From the NCBI GenBank assembly GCA_963662705.2, contig OY759767.1, forward strand, positions 5,828,001 to 5,892,000: a DNA stretch of 64,000 nt, read 5' to 3'. Source of the DNA: JAPPHA01 sp963662705 (lineage in GTDB: Bacteria; Pseudomonadota; Alphaproteobacteria; Rhodobacterales; Rhodobacteraceae). Of the stretch, positions 52,239 through 61,376 are shown piece after piece (the first letter of the stretch is position 1; each line of letters opens with the position of its first letter). Both the position numbers and the translations under genes were made by a program. Below the pieces are notes generated by a model that did no database searches, was not told the origin of the DNA, and was given only the letters and a program-made list of their open reading frames with translations.

Positions 52239-52844
52239 ATGGAAAAATTTGAACCGGTCTCGGGAATCGCGGCCCCCATGCCGCTCGTCAACATCGATAC
52301 CGACATGATCATTCCGAAACAGTTCCTGAAAACGATCAAGCGTACAGGACTCGGCGTCAACCTGTTTGACGAAATGCGTTACGACGAAGACGGGAACGAG
52401 CTCCCGGACTTCGTGCTGAACAAGCCGGCATATCGAAACGCGGAAATCCTTGTCGCGGGAGACAATTTCGGCTGCGGGTCGTCGCGGGAACATGCGCCCT
52501 GGGCCTTGCGGGATTTCGGGATCAAGGTGGTGATCAGCACGTCCATTGCCGACATTTTCCACAACAACTGTTTCAAGAACGGAATTCTGCCCGTGGTTCT
52601 GCCGAAGGAGCAGGTCGATGTTCTGATGAAAGATGCCGGGAAGGGCGAGAACGCCCGCATCACGGTCGACCTGGAAGCGCAGACGGTTTCGACGACGGAT
52701 GGAACCACATTCTCGTTTGACGTCGACCCATTCAAGAAGCACTGCCTGCTGGAGGGGCTCGATGATATCGGGCTGAGCATGCAAAAGATGGATGCGATCG
52801 AAGCCTTTGAAGGCAAGGCGCGATCACGTACCCCGTGGATCTGA
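52239..52844 (+). CDS. leuD: 3-isopropylmalate dehydratase small subunit LeuD
   Basis: 201 residues. The swivelling-domain motif NFGCGSSREHAPWAL and the substrate-loop region IIPKQFLKTIKRTGLG identify the small subunit. It completes the enzyme with LeuC. A 132-bp gap separates it from leuB. Confidence 0.96.
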   Translation: MEKFEPVSGIAAPMPLVNIDTDMIIPKQFLKTIKRTGLGVNLFDEMRYDEDGNELPDFVLNKPAYRNAEILVAGDNFGCGSSREHAPWALRDFGIKVVISTSIADIFHNNCFKNGILPVVLPKEQVDVLMKDAGKGENARITVDLEAQTVSTTDGTTFSFDVDPFKKHCLLEGLDDIGLSMQKMDAIEAFEGKARSRTPWI

Positions 52845-52976
52845 CCGCGCGAACGTGTCCGGCAGCGGGAACCGATCCGGACTGCGCGCAGTCAGGCCGC
52901 CAAAGCCAAACGAGAGAATCCGACCCGGAAAGTCCGGCTTGCCCGGCTTGATCGGGGTTTGGACGAGGAGGAAGGC

Positions 52977-54098
52977 ATGTTGAAACCGTCTCTGTTGATC
53001 CTGGCGGGCGATGGCATCGGGCCGGAAGTCATGGACCAGGTCAAGCGCGTCATTGCCTGGTTCGAGGAGCGCAGGGGGCTCGGATTCGATGTATCCGAGG
53101 CGCTGCTGGGCGGGGCCTCGTACGACGTCCACGGAACCCCGCTGACCGAAGATGTCATGCAGCAGGCGGATCAGGCCGATGCAGTCTTGCTCGGGGCGGT
53201 CGGAGGGCCGGCATATGATGATCTCGATTTCTCCGTCAAGCCGGAGCGGGGATTGTTGCGCTTGCGCAAGGAGATGGACCTGTACGCAAATCTCCGTCCC
53301 GCGCAGTGTTTCGATGCACTGGCCGACCATTCGACCCTGAAACGCGAAATCGTCGCAGGCCTCGATATCCTGATCGTGCGCGAATTGACGTCGGGGGTCT
53401 ACTTTGGCGAGCCGCGGGGGATCATCGAGGACAATGAAGGCGGCCGGATCGGTATCAATACCCAGAGGTACACGTCAGGCGAGATCCGGAGAGTCGCTCG
53501 ATCCGCATTCGAACTGGCACGCCGGCGGAACAACCGCGTGTGTTCGATGGACAAGGCGAACGTGATGGAGTCGGGGGTGCTCTGGCGTGAAGAGGTCGAT
53601 GCCATTCACGCCAGCGAATACCCTGATGTGGAACTCTCGCACATGTATGCGGACAATGGAGCCATGCAGCTGGTTCGCAACCCGCGGCAGTTCGACGTTA
53701 TCGTGACGGACAACCTGTTCGGGGACATCCTGTCGGATTGTGCGGCGATGTTGACAGGTTCGCTTGGAATGCTGCCATCTGCTTCACTGGGCGCGGTGAC
53801 AGAATCGGGTCGCCCGAAGGCGCTCTATGAACCGGTGCATGGATCGGCGCCCGACATTGCGGGCCAGGGGCTTGCGAATCCGTCGGCCTGCCTGTTGAGC
53901 TTTGCGATGGCGCTCAGGTATTCCTTTGACCAGGGGCAGGAGGCCGAGCGGCTCGAACAGGCGATAGAGGCCGTGCTGGCGAAAGGGATACGGACAAGGG
54001 ACCTGTTCCAGGGAACGGACAGCGAGATGCACTCTTCGACTGAAGGCATGGGCGATGCGGTTATCGCCGCCCTTGAGCAAAGCCTTGATCTCGCGTGA
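52977..54098 (+). CDS. leuB: 3-isopropylmalate dehydrogenase LeuB
   Basis: 373 residues. It has LAGDGIGPEVMDQVKRV at the start, RELTSGVYFGEPRG, DKANVMESG and the metal/substrate signature NLFGDILSDCAAMLTGSLG. The NAD pocket is HGSAPDIAGQGLANP. It oxidises 3-isopropylmalate. ATG 52977 has a strong GAGGAGGAAGG site; an in-frame upstream start at 52959 is unlikely. Confidence 0.96.
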   Translation: MLKPSLLILAGDGIGPEVMDQVKRVIAWFEERRGLGFDVSEALLGGASYDVHGTPLTEDVMQQADQADAVLLGAVGGPAYDDLDFSVKPERGLLRLRKEMDLYANLRPAQCFDALADHSTLKREIVAGLDILIVRELTSGVYFGEPRGIIEDNEGGRIGINTQRYTSGEIRRVARSAFELARRRNNRVCSMDKANVMESGVLWREEVDAIHASEYPDVELSHMYADNGAMQLVRNPRQFDVIVTDNLFGDILSDCAAMLTGSLGMLPSASLGAVTESGRPKALYEPVHGSAPDIAGQGLANPSACLLSFAMALRYSFDQGQEAERLEQAIEAVLAKGIRTRDLFQGTDSEMHSSTEGMGDAVIAALEQSLDLA

Positions 54099-54263
54099 AT
54101 CCAGCGCGATTCGTTTCCGTCGCACTGCGGTCGGAAGGTTCTGGAAGGTACAACCGGGGACTGGACGACAACCGTCGGGACATGCCGGTCCAGGTCGCGC
54201 GGAAACCGTGTTCCCGATTCCGGCCAGTTTCGAAATGGATCCGGAAATTGCCAGGAAATTGAC

Positions 54264-55406
54264 ATGAGCGAGATCATTGGCAAGTCGGACCTGACGCTGG
54301 GGATCGAGGAAGAGTACCTGATTGTCGACACCGAGACCCGCGACCTCGTCCGCGAACCTGATCCCAGTTTCATGGAGGTCTGCCGGGAGTTGGCGGGAGA
54401 CCACGTGACCAATGAATATCTTCAATGCCAGGTCGAGGTCGGGACACCGCCAGTCAGGACAATTGCCGAAGCCCGCCAGTCGCTTGCCACACTACGAAAA
54501 GCGGTCGCGGAATCCGCCAGCGGATTCGGTTACGCTCCGATCGCTGCATCGACGCATCCGTTTGCCAGGTGGCGCGAACAAACCCACACCCGCAAGGAAC
54601 GCTACGATGTCTTGCGCATGGATCTCGGGCATACGATCCGAAGGATGCTGATCTGCGGAATGCATGTTCACCTGGGGATCGAGAACCGCGAACTCAGAAT
54701 CGACATCATGAACCAGGCGACGTACTTTCTGCCGCATCTCCTGGCCCTTTCGTGTTCGTCGCCATTCTGGGAAGGTGAAGATACGTCGCTCGCGTCCTAT
54801 CGGCTGTCGGTCTTCGGCTCGATGCCGCGTTCGGGATTGCCGGACCAACTCGTGTCCTACGGTGAGTACGAACGCCTGGTCGCCCAGCTCGTCGGTGCGG
54901 GATGCCTGGAAGATGCTTCGAAGATCTGGTGGGATATTCGACCGTCGGCCAAGTTCCCGACGCTCGAACAGAGAATTACGGATGTGTGCAGCAGGATCGA
55001 TGATGCCGTGTGCATCGCCGCGGCGTACCAGTCGCTTGTGGCGTTCCTGTTCAGACTACGCAGCCGGAACCAGTGCTGGCGTCAGTATCCGGCGACGCTG
55101 ATCGAGGAAAACCGGTGGCGGGCGCAAAGATATGGCACGAACGGCGAAATGGTCGACCACGGCAAGGCCCTGCTCGTCCCGTTTCCGGAACTCATGGAGG
55201 AACTCATCGAAATCCTCCATGAAGATGCGGAAAAACTCGGATGTGCCCAGGACTTGCTGCACATTCGGAATATCATTGCAGAGGGCACGTCCGCCGACCG
55301 GCAGCGTGCGGTCAGGAAAGGGGCGCTGGAATCCGGCGCCACGTCCGAAGAGGCGATGCGAGAGGTGGTCGACCATCTTGTCCGGGAATTCACGGCGCAC
55401 GCCTGA
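54264..55406 (+). CDS. YbdK-type carboxylate-amine ligase (glutamate-cysteine ligase family 2)
   Basis: 380 residues. It opens LTLGIEEEYLIVDTETRDL with the metal-binding GxExE core, then LQCQVEVGTPP and MLICGMHVHLGIENRE. LEQRITDVCSRIDDAVCIAA follows further on. Such proteins make gamma-glutamyl bonds, but the substrate of most YbdK proteins is not known. Distance from leuB suggests its own promoter. Confidence 0.88.
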   Translation: MSEIIGKSDLTLGIEEEYLIVDTETRDLVREPDPSFMEVCRELAGDHVTNEYLQCQVEVGTPPVRTIAEARQSLATLRKAVAESASGFGYAPIAASTHPFARWREQTHTRKERYDVLRMDLGHTIRRMLICGMHVHLGIENRELRIDIMNQATYFLPHLLALSCSSPFWEGEDTSLASYRLSVFGSMPRSGLPDQLVSYGEYERLVAQLVGAGCLEDASKIWWDIRPSAKFPTLEQRITDVCSRIDDAVCIAAAYQSLVAFLFRLRSRNQCWRQYPATLIEENRWRAQRYGTNGEMVDHGKALLVPFPELMEELIEILHEDAEKLGCAQDLLHIRNIIAEGTSADRQRAVRKGALESGATSEEAMREVVDHLVREFTAHA

Positions 55407-55436
55407 TTTGGCCGGCGTTCGGCGATCGGGGTTCTG

Positions 55437-55988
55437 ATGGCAAAAACAAACCGGTTTTTCGGCCCGATGACACCGGTAGCACGCCGCCTCCCGGTTCGCG
55501 TGCCGGTTCTGCCGATCGTGCTTGTCCTTGCCGTCTGGCTCACGACGGGTCCCTTTCCAGGACAGGGCATCGGGCAGGAAAATCCGGACCCGCTATCGGA
55601 CGCGCTGGTTCCGGAACCTGCCCTCAAGCCTGGCGAAGTCGTCAGGATTCAGCTCGAAGCGCTTCGCCACAATGACGGTCACGACCGCGGGATCGCGGTT
55701 GCCTTTCGCTTCGCATCTCCCGCGAACCGTGCAAATACGGGACCGTTTCCGCGATTTGCGGCGATGATCAGGAACGGTCCCTATGCGCTGATGCTGGATT
55801 TCCGGGAAGCCAGGTACGGCCCGGTCGAAATCGTGGCCAAACGGGCGCGGCAACGCGTGACGCTTACCGGAGCAGGCGGCAGAATGACGTACTGGTTCTA
55901 TCTTTCCAGGCAGGCGAAGCCGCCGTATGTAGATTGCTGGATGACCGATGCCGTTTACATCGAGCGCGGCGACGAAAGGACCGTATAG
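55437..55988 (+). CDS. DUF4864 domain protein with N-terminal membrane segment
   Basis: 183 residues. One hydrophobic segment (VPVLPIVLVLAVWLTTGPFP, residues about 23-42) is a signal or anchor. The rest has the DUF4864 pattern: RIQLEALRHNDGHDRGIAVA, FRFASPANRANTGPF and FAAMIRNGPYALMLDF. The function of the family is unknown. It starts 30 bp after the ligase gene, so they may be co-transcribed. Confidence 0.78.
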   Translation: MAKTNRFFGPMTPVARRLPVRVPVLPIVLVLAVWLTTGPFPGQGIGQENPDPLSDALVPEPALKPGEVVRIQLEALRHNDGHDRGIAVAFRFASPANRANTGPFPRFAAMIRNGPYALMLDFREARYGPVEIVAKRARQRVTLTGAGGRMTYWFYLSRQAKPPYVDCWMTDAVYIERGDERTV

Positions 55989-56254
55989 GCGCAGGCGTCG
56001 CTGCAGCATCTTCCGAACAGGACCGGATCTGCCCGGCAAATCCTTCCGCGGACAGCTAGACCACGTCAATTCGCACGAGGCCGTGCACGCCTGGCCGCCC
56101 CAGGACTCGCGGTGGATTCTTGACATGGCGGGTCCCGACCGCTGCACCAGTGGAGAACACGGGATGAAACGCTGTCTTGCGGCCCTTGGAGATGCACGCG
56201 ACTCGAACTAATGTGGCCTGAACCATTCGAAACATTCCAAGATGGGAGAGTGAC

Positions 56255-57751
56255 ATGATCCTGACACGAGAACAGATCCAAGATCGAACGACCGCAATCT
56301 CCATGGGCACCGAAGCGTTCATCAACGGGGCGTATTGTACCGCCTCGGACGGATCGACCTTCGAGACGGTCAATCCGGCGACGGGAGAAACGCTCTGCGG
56401 GGTCTCGCACTGCAAGGGAGAAGATGTGGACCTTGCGGTTCGCGCCGCGCGGCGCAGTTTCAACGACGGTTCCTGGTCGCGGGCTGCGCCGGAACATCGA
56501 AAAGAGGTTCTCCTGAAGCTGGCCGGCCTGGTCCGGGAGAATGCCACGGATCTTGCGGTACTGGAGAGTCTCGACAGCGGCAAGACGATAACGGATTGCC
56601 AGGACGAAATCGGCGGGGAAGTCGCGGATTTCTTCCAGTGGTACGGCGAACTTGCGGACAAGTCTTTCGGCAAGATCGCCCCGACGGGTGAAGATGCGCT
56701 TGCCTTGATCGTAAAGGAACCCGCAGGTGTCGTTGGGTTGGTTCTTCCCTGGAACTTCCCGCTCCTGATGGCGGCCTGGAAACTTGCACCTGCCCTTGCC
56801 GCCGGGTGTTCCTGCATCATCAAGCCGGCGGAACAGACACCGTTGACAGCACTGCGCCTGGCGGAACTGGCACGCGAAGCCGGGGTGCCTGACGGCGTGC
56901 TCAATGTGCTTCCCGGACTGGGCGAGACAACCGGGCAGGCCATAGGCCGGCATCCCGACATCGACATCGTGTCGTTCACCGGCTCGACCGAAGTCGGCGG
57001 TTACTTCCTGCGTTACGCGGGTGAAAGCAATCTCAAGGTCATCGGGCTCGAGATGGGCGGCAAGAGTCCTTTCATCGTCCTGGACGATGCTGATCTGGAC
57101 GACGACCTGATCGAACATGCTGCGACTTCTGCGTTCTGGAACGGCGGGCAGAACTGTTCGGCCAACATGCGGCAACTCGTGGATGCCCGAATTGCGGATT
57201 CGTACCTGGAAAAGGTCGTTGACCGCGCCAAGGCCTACAAGGTCGGCGACCCGCTTGATCCTGACACCGACATCGGCGCGATGGTAACGGAGGAGCACAT
57301 GGAGCGCGTGACCGGCTATATCGACAAGGGCGCATCAGAGGGTGCAAACCTGCTGACGGGGGGCGCGCGGGAAGGCAGAGGATATTTCGTCGAACCGACG
57401 GTGTTTTCCGGGCTGACGCCGGACATGACGATCGCGCGCGAAGAAATCTTCGGCCCTGTCCTGGGGGTCCTGCCTGTCAAGGGAATGGACGATGCCCTGC
57501 ACATTGCATCGGATTCAGAGTACGGGCTGCACGCCACCGTCTTCACCCGCGATATCGACCGTGCCCTGCACATGGCGCACCGCCTTCCGTGCGGGACGGT
57601 CTCGGTGAACGGTTTCTCGGAAGGGGATATCAAGACACCTTTTGGTGGCTACAGGCAATCGGGTTCGCTGTCGCGGGACAATGGCACCGAGGCAATGCAA
57701 CAGTATCTCCAGACCAAGACGATCTGGATTTCACGGGGAAGTGCTGCGTGA
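56255..57751 (+). CDS. puuC: Aldehyde dehydrogenase (PuuC-like, gamma-glutamyl-aminobutyraldehyde type)
   Basis: 498 residues. It has the NAD-binding VLPWNFPLLMAAWKLAPALA, the general-base glutamate in GLEMGGKSPF, the catalytic cysteine in WNGGQNCSAN and the terminal FGGYRQSG. Among ALDHs the pattern of INGAYCTASDGSTFETVNPA and RELxxxSGxSRD-like end fits PuuC/AldH. It would oxidise an amino-aldehyde from polyamine breakdown. The assignment to PuuC over other ALDHs is moderate. Confidence 0.87.
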   Translation: MILTREQIQDRTTAISMGTEAFINGAYCTASDGSTFETVNPATGETLCGVSHCKGEDVDLAVRAARRSFNDGSWSRAAPEHRKEVLLKLAGLVRENATDLAVLESLDSGKTITDCQDEIGGEVADFFQWYGELADKSFGKIAPTGEDALALIVKEPAGVVGLVLPWNFPLLMAAWKLAPALAAGCSCIIKPAEQTPLTALRLAELAREAGVPDGVLNVLPGLGETTGQAIGRHPDIDIVSFTGSTEVGGYFLRYAGESNLKVIGLEMGGKSPFIVLDDADLDDDLIEHAATSAFWNGGQNCSANMRQLVDARIADSYLEKVVDRAKAYKVGDPLDPDTDIGAMVTEEHMERVTGYIDKGASEGANLLTGGAREGRGYFVEPTVFSGLTPDMTIAREEIFGPVLGVLPVKGMDDALHIASDSEYGLHATVFTRDIDRALHMAHRLPCGTVSVNGFSEGDIKTPFGGYRQSGSLSRDNGTEAMQQYLQTKTIWISRGSAA

Positions 57752-58309
57752 ACAAATAACGGTTCATGAACCGGATCGGTGCTTGTTCAGGGTTTCACGG
57801 AGACCTGTCGGAACGGGCAAGGGCACCCTGCAGGGAACACGCGGAATAAGGGATTGATGCGGGACAGGGACGCGCGATCATCCGAATGCGCATGAGATGT
57901 CCGCCACGAACGGTGCGCTGACGCCGTCAAGAGTGATGTGTGGCCGCCTGTTTCGGTCCGTTTTGCGATGCGGCGGTTTCGGGAAATACCAAGTGCGCCG
58001 CACGCCACCGGATCGGCGGGGGTGCGAATTGTTGCGGAAAGAGGAAAATCGGCGACGCAAAAACGACGTGCGCGTCGATCTGTCGGCGCTCTTCGGCAGG
58101 AGAAGGCTGCTCCGTTCGGCGGCTTCGCTCGCCGTTTGCCCGAAGAGTTCTCTGGCAGTTCCTGACGCGTGATGACAGGACATGCCGAGGTGCCGCGTCA
58201 TGGCATGCATCGTGGGAACCCTCGCAACAAGGGACAGCGCGTTCTCCGCAAATGGAGACTTGCCCTTGTGCGACCGAGGCATTAGACGCCACGGCGTATA
58301 CCGGGATAT
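57752..58309. other. Intergenic region upstream of tRNA-Pro
   Basis: About 560 bp without a convincing gene. A 14-bp perfect palindrome, CGGTTCATGAACCG (57760-57773), lies just after the dehydrogenase stop and may be a terminator stem or an operator. The tRNA promoter must lie near the right end. Confidence 0.5.
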
Positions 58310-58386
58310 CGGAGTGTAGCTCAGCCTGGTAGAGCACTGCCTTCGGGAGGCAGGGGCCGCAGGTTCAAATCCTGCCACTCCGACCA
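58310..58386 (+). tRNA. tRNA-Pro (anticodon CGG)
   Basis: A full cloverleaf of 77 nt: acceptor CGGAGTG/CACTCCG, D arm GCTC...GAGC, anticodon arm CTGCC-TTCGGGA-GGCAG giving anticodon CGG, T arm GCAGG-TTCAAAT-CCTGC, and an encoded CCA end. It reads CCG proline codons. Confidence 0.97.
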
Positions 58387-58423
58387 ATGAAAACAATCAC
58401 TTAGGGAAAAACAGCGGCCTCAG

Positions 58424-58431
58424 AAACGGGT
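58424..58431. repeat. 8-bp target duplication, left copy (AAACGGGT)
   Basis: AAACGGGT abuts the left end of the second IS66-family element and recurs at 61369-61376. Confidence 0.9.
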
Positions 58432-58461
58432 GTAAGTGTTCGGTTAGGGTGTGATGGCCTT
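58432..58461. repeat. Left terminal inverted repeat of the IS66-DUF4338 element
   Basis: Begins GTAAGTGTTCGGTTAGGGTG. It is identical to the complement of 61339-61368 except for one base. Confidence 0.9.
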
Positions 58462-58541
58462 TATTTTCGGCGTTTGATGGCTGATTTTCCGGGTTTCATT
58501 TTACTCTGGCAACAGTTCCCGACATCTGTTAATCCGGCCGC

Positions 58542-60446
58542 ATGTTGGATTCCGGAGGCCCTGTTTGCGATGTTGTCGATCCATCGGCCCTGCCGCCGGA
58601 GGAGTTGAAACGTGTGTACGAACGGGAGCATGCACGTGCCGAGGCAGCGGAAGCCGAGATCACGGCACTGAAAGACAGGCTCGGCGAAGCGGAAGCCCGT
58701 GCCGAGGATTGGAGGCAAGAATCGGTCCGGGCCCGTAGCGAACTCAACGGACTGCGCAGGGTCTTCGAGAGCAACCGCGAGAAGCTTGCCGCGGCGCGCG
58801 CGGAGCTGAAGGAGCTTGGCCGTAGTCAGAGTGCGCGGAACCTGCGCAAGATGGAAAAGAAGCTGGCACGGTTTCAGGGGCTCCTGAACGCCGCCGGTAT
58901 CGACAGCGGCCCGCACACGATTGTGGGCATGCGCAAGGAGATTTCCCGTCTGAAAGCTGTGATTGCGCAACAGGCGGAGACCGTGGCGGAACTCGAGGCC
59001 GAGAACGAAAGGCTCCGCTCGGCGCGTGCGACCCATGAGAAGGCACGTTTCGGGAGCGCCAGCGAGAAGAAGAGCAGCAAGACGTCCGGATCCGGCAGCA
59101 GCCGGAAACGTGGCCAGCAGGCGGACAAGCCCGGGCACGGCCGGACGCCGCGTGCGGACATGGAGCGCAAACCCGAGGTTCACGACCCGCCGGAGGAGGA
59201 GCGTGTCTGTTCCTGCTGCGGCCTTCCTTACGTGAAGAACGGCAGCCATGAATCCGAGGTCATCGAGATCGAGGTCAAGGCGCATGTCCGCACCATCAAT
59301 CGGAACCGTTGGCGGCGCAGTTGCACCTGTTCGTCGGCACCGAAGGAAGTGGTGGCGCCCCCGGTTCCCCGGTTGTTTCCCCACACGCTCTTCGGGATCA
59401 GCTTCTGGGTCTGTTTCCTGCTCGAGCGTTACGCCTTCCACCGTCCGCTGAACCGGGTGGCGGCATGGATGCGCGACCAGGGGCTGCCCATCTCGGCCGG
59501 AACCCTGGGTGACAGCATTCACCGGCTGATCCCGCTGTTCGAACCGCTGTCGCAGGCGATCCTCGCGCAGCTGAACACGGCCACGATGCTGCACGGTGAC
59601 GAGACCGGTTGGCGGGTTCAGTCTCTCAAGGCCATCCGCGGCACCAGCCGGGCCTGGCTGTGGAGTGCGGTCTCCCGGGACGCGGTGTGGTTCCACATTG
59701 ACGCGCGGCGCAGTGCCGAGGCTGCCGGCAAGCTGTTCGCCAACGTCGGTGCCGGCACCATCCTGGTGTGTGACGCCTACTCGGCCTACAAGAAATTGGC
59801 GCGTTCCCTGGCCGGCGGGCTGATCCTGGCATGGTGCTGGGCTCACCTGCGCCGGAAATTCATCCAGGCTGCGGCCGGCAATGACGCGCTGGAGAAATGG
59901 GAGGATCGCTGGCTGGAGCGGATCGGGCGGATCTACCACCTGAACGCGGTCCGGCTGAAGCATTACGACCCGGAAGTGGGGATGGACCAGCAGTCGCGAC
60001 GGTTCGGGGTCGTGCATCGCCAACTGAAGCGCGCACTCGACAAGCTGTTCGCGACCGCCGAACGGGAACTGGCGGGGCGTGCCGGTTCGGACCGGCGCGG
60101 CAAGCCGCTTCGCTCGCTGTTGAGGCATCGTGACGGGCTCTGCGTGTTCGTCGACAGGCCCGACGTGCCCATGGACAACAACCTCATCGAACGGATCCTC
60201 CGGGATCCCGTGATCGAACGGAAGCTGTCATTCGGCTCCGACAGCCTGGAAGGCGCCCGGTATTCCGCCATGATGTACGGGATCTTCGAGACCCTGCGGA
60301 TGAACGGGATCGATGTCCGCAAGTGGCTCGACGACTGGCTCTCGGCCTGTGCAGGAAACGGTGGCCAGCCTCCGGCCGACCTCTCACCCTGGCTGCCCTG
60401 GTCGATGGACGAAGACAGGCGCCGACACCTCAAGGCCACACGATGA
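58542..60446 (+). CDS. IS66-family transposase with N-terminal coiled coil
   Basis: 634 residues. A long coiled coil occupies about residues 20-160 (LKRVYEREHARAEAAEAEI, RSELNGLRRVFESNREKL). It is followed by a cysteine pair region (RVCSCCGLPYV), then the DDE domain with MLHGDETGWRV (first D), ILVCDAYSAYKKLA (second D) and the terminal E in MDNNLIERILRDPV, then LSFGSDSLEGARYSAMMYGI. The stop overlaps the DUF4338 start by ATGA. All catalytic positions are present. Confidence 0.92.
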   Translation: MLDSGGPVCDVVDPSALPPEELKRVYEREHARAEAAEAEITALKDRLGEAEARAEDWRQESVRARSELNGLRRVFESNREKLAAARAELKELGRSQSARNLRKMEKKLARFQGLLNAAGIDSGPHTIVGMRKEISRLKAVIAQQAETVAELEAENERLRSARATHEKARFGSASEKKSSKTSGSGSSRKRGQQADKPGHGRTPRADMERKPEVHDPPEEERVCSCCGLPYVKNGSHESEVIEIEVKAHVRTINRNRWRRSCTCSSAPKEVVAPPVPRLFPHTLFGISFWVCFLLERYAFHRPLNRVAAWMRDQGLPISAGTLGDSIHRLIPLFEPLSQAILAQLNTATMLHGDETGWRVQSLKAIRGTSRAWLWSAVSRDAVWFHIDARRSAEAAGKLFANVGAGTILVCDAYSAYKKLARSLAGGLILAWCWAHLRRKFIQAAAGNDALEKWEDRWLERIGRIYHLNAVRLKHYDPEVGMDQQSRRFGVVHRQLKRALDKLFATAERELAGRAGSDRRGKPLRSLLRHRDGLCVFVDRPDVPMDNNLIERILRDPVIERKLSFGSDSLEGARYSAMMYGIFETLRMNGIDVRKWLDDWLSACAGNGGQPPADLSPWLPWSMDEDRRRHLKATR

Positions 60447-61330
60447 CGACGGATGACACGATCGAGTGTCGTTATCACGGGCGTGACTTCACCACCGGCG
60501 AGATGGCGCTGATGCGGGAGGTGATCGCATCCTCCCCGCAGCAGACCCGTGCCGGGCTGGCGCGCGCGTTCTGCCGCGCCATCGGCTGGGTCAAGCCCGA
60601 CGGCGGGCTGAAGGCGATGATGGCCCGGCTCACCATGCTGAAGATGCACCGGGACGGGATCATCACACTGCCGCCGCCGCGACGGGTACGTTCGCCCCCC
60701 CGTCCTCCGAGCTTCGGCCCGGAAACGGAACCGCCGACATCACCGCCGCTCACACTGGAGGCCGCCCGTCCGCTCCGTTTGATCAAGGTCACCGGTGCCG
60801 GCCGTGGGGCCAGCCGCCTCTGGAATGAGTTCATCGCCCGCTATCACTATCTCGGCTACAAGACCCTCGTCGGTGCACAGATGCGCTACGCGGTGCATGA
60901 CCGCGACGGCTGCCCACTGGCCATGCTCGGCTTCTCGGCCGCGGCCTGGAAGGTCGCGCCGCGCGACGACTTCATCGGATGGACGCCGGAAACCCGCGAG
61001 AGAAACCTCCCCCTCATGGTCGACAACTCCCGCTACCTCATCATGCCATGGGTCCGGATTCCGAACCTGGCCTCCCACATCCTTTCAACCGTGCGCCGCC
61101 AGTTGCCGCTGGACTGGTACATCCAGTACAGGGTGACACCGGTCCTGATGGAAACCTTCGTCGAAACCCCGCGCTTCTCCGGGATCACCTACAAGGCTTC
61201 AGGATGGATCCATGTCGGAACCACGCAGGGACGCGGGAAGTACGACACAAAGAGGAAATTCGCCAAACCGAAAAAGGACGTCTGGCTCTGTCCGCTCAGA
61301 AAAGATTGGAAAAGAACGCTCAATCGATGA
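60443..61330 (+). CDS. DUF4338 (DruA-like) protein encoded in the IS66 element
   Basis: 295 residues. An N-terminal helical part (AGLARAFCRAIGWVKPDGG, LPPPRRVRSP) is followed by the DUF4338 domain: RLWNEFIARYHYLGYKTLVG, MLGFSAAAWKVAPRD, FIGWTPETRERNL, and IMPWVRIPNLASHILS. The family includes DruA of the Druantia defence system and proteins of mobile elements, with unknown biochemistry. The ATG is inside the transposase stop. It is intact and most likely has a function in transposition or in element immunity (inference). Confidence 0.87.
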   Translation: MTTDDTIECRYHGRDFTTGEMALMREVIASSPQQTRAGLARAFCRAIGWVKPDGGLKAMMARLTMLKMHRDGIITLPPPRRVRSPPRPPSFGPETEPPTSPPLTLEAARPLRLIKVTGAGRGASRLWNEFIARYHYLGYKTLVGAQMRYAVHDRDGCPLAMLGFSAAAWKVAPRDDFIGWTPETRERNLPLMVDNSRYLIMPWVRIPNLASHILSTVRRQLPLDWYIQYRVTPVLMETFVETPRFSGITYKASGWIHVGTTQGRGKYDTKRKFAKPKKDVWLCPLRKDWKRTLNR

Positions 61331-61338
61331 CAGCCAGT

Positions 61339-61368
61339 AAGGCCATCACACCCTAACCGAACGCTTAC
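61339..61368. repeat. Right terminal inverted repeat of the IS66-DUF4338 element
   Basis: The reverse complement begins GTAAGCGTTCGGTTAGGGTG; one mismatch with the left end. It lies 8 bp after the DUF4338 stop. Confidence 0.9.
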
Positions 61369-61376
61369 AAACGGGT
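61369..61376. repeat. 8-bp target duplication, right copy (AAACGGGT)
   Basis: Identical to 58424-58431. Without the element, ACGGG and CCCGT would face each other across a T5 loop, giving a hairpin downstream of tRNA-Pro. Confidence 0.9.

Larger units (their letters stand above)
58432..61368 (+). mobile_element. IS66-family element carrying a DUF4338 gene
   Basis: A 2937-bp unit with 30-bp terminal repeats (one mismatch) flanked by perfect 8-bp duplications. It has two coupled genes, a 634-residue IS66 transposase (58542-60446) and a DUF4338 protein (60443-61330). The terminal repeat sequence is unlike that of the other IS66 element here, so they are separate lineages. It inserted 37 bp after tRNA-Pro. 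Confidence 0.92.

Noticed and set aside
58310..58386. tRNA-Pro as an integration site of a genomic island
   Set aside because: No integrase or repeated tRNA end is found nearby; the adjacent insertion is an IS66 element with an 8-bp duplication.
58461..60128. 555-codon open frame on the minus strand
   Set aside because: Antisense to the IS66 transposase with its DDE residues; no own features.
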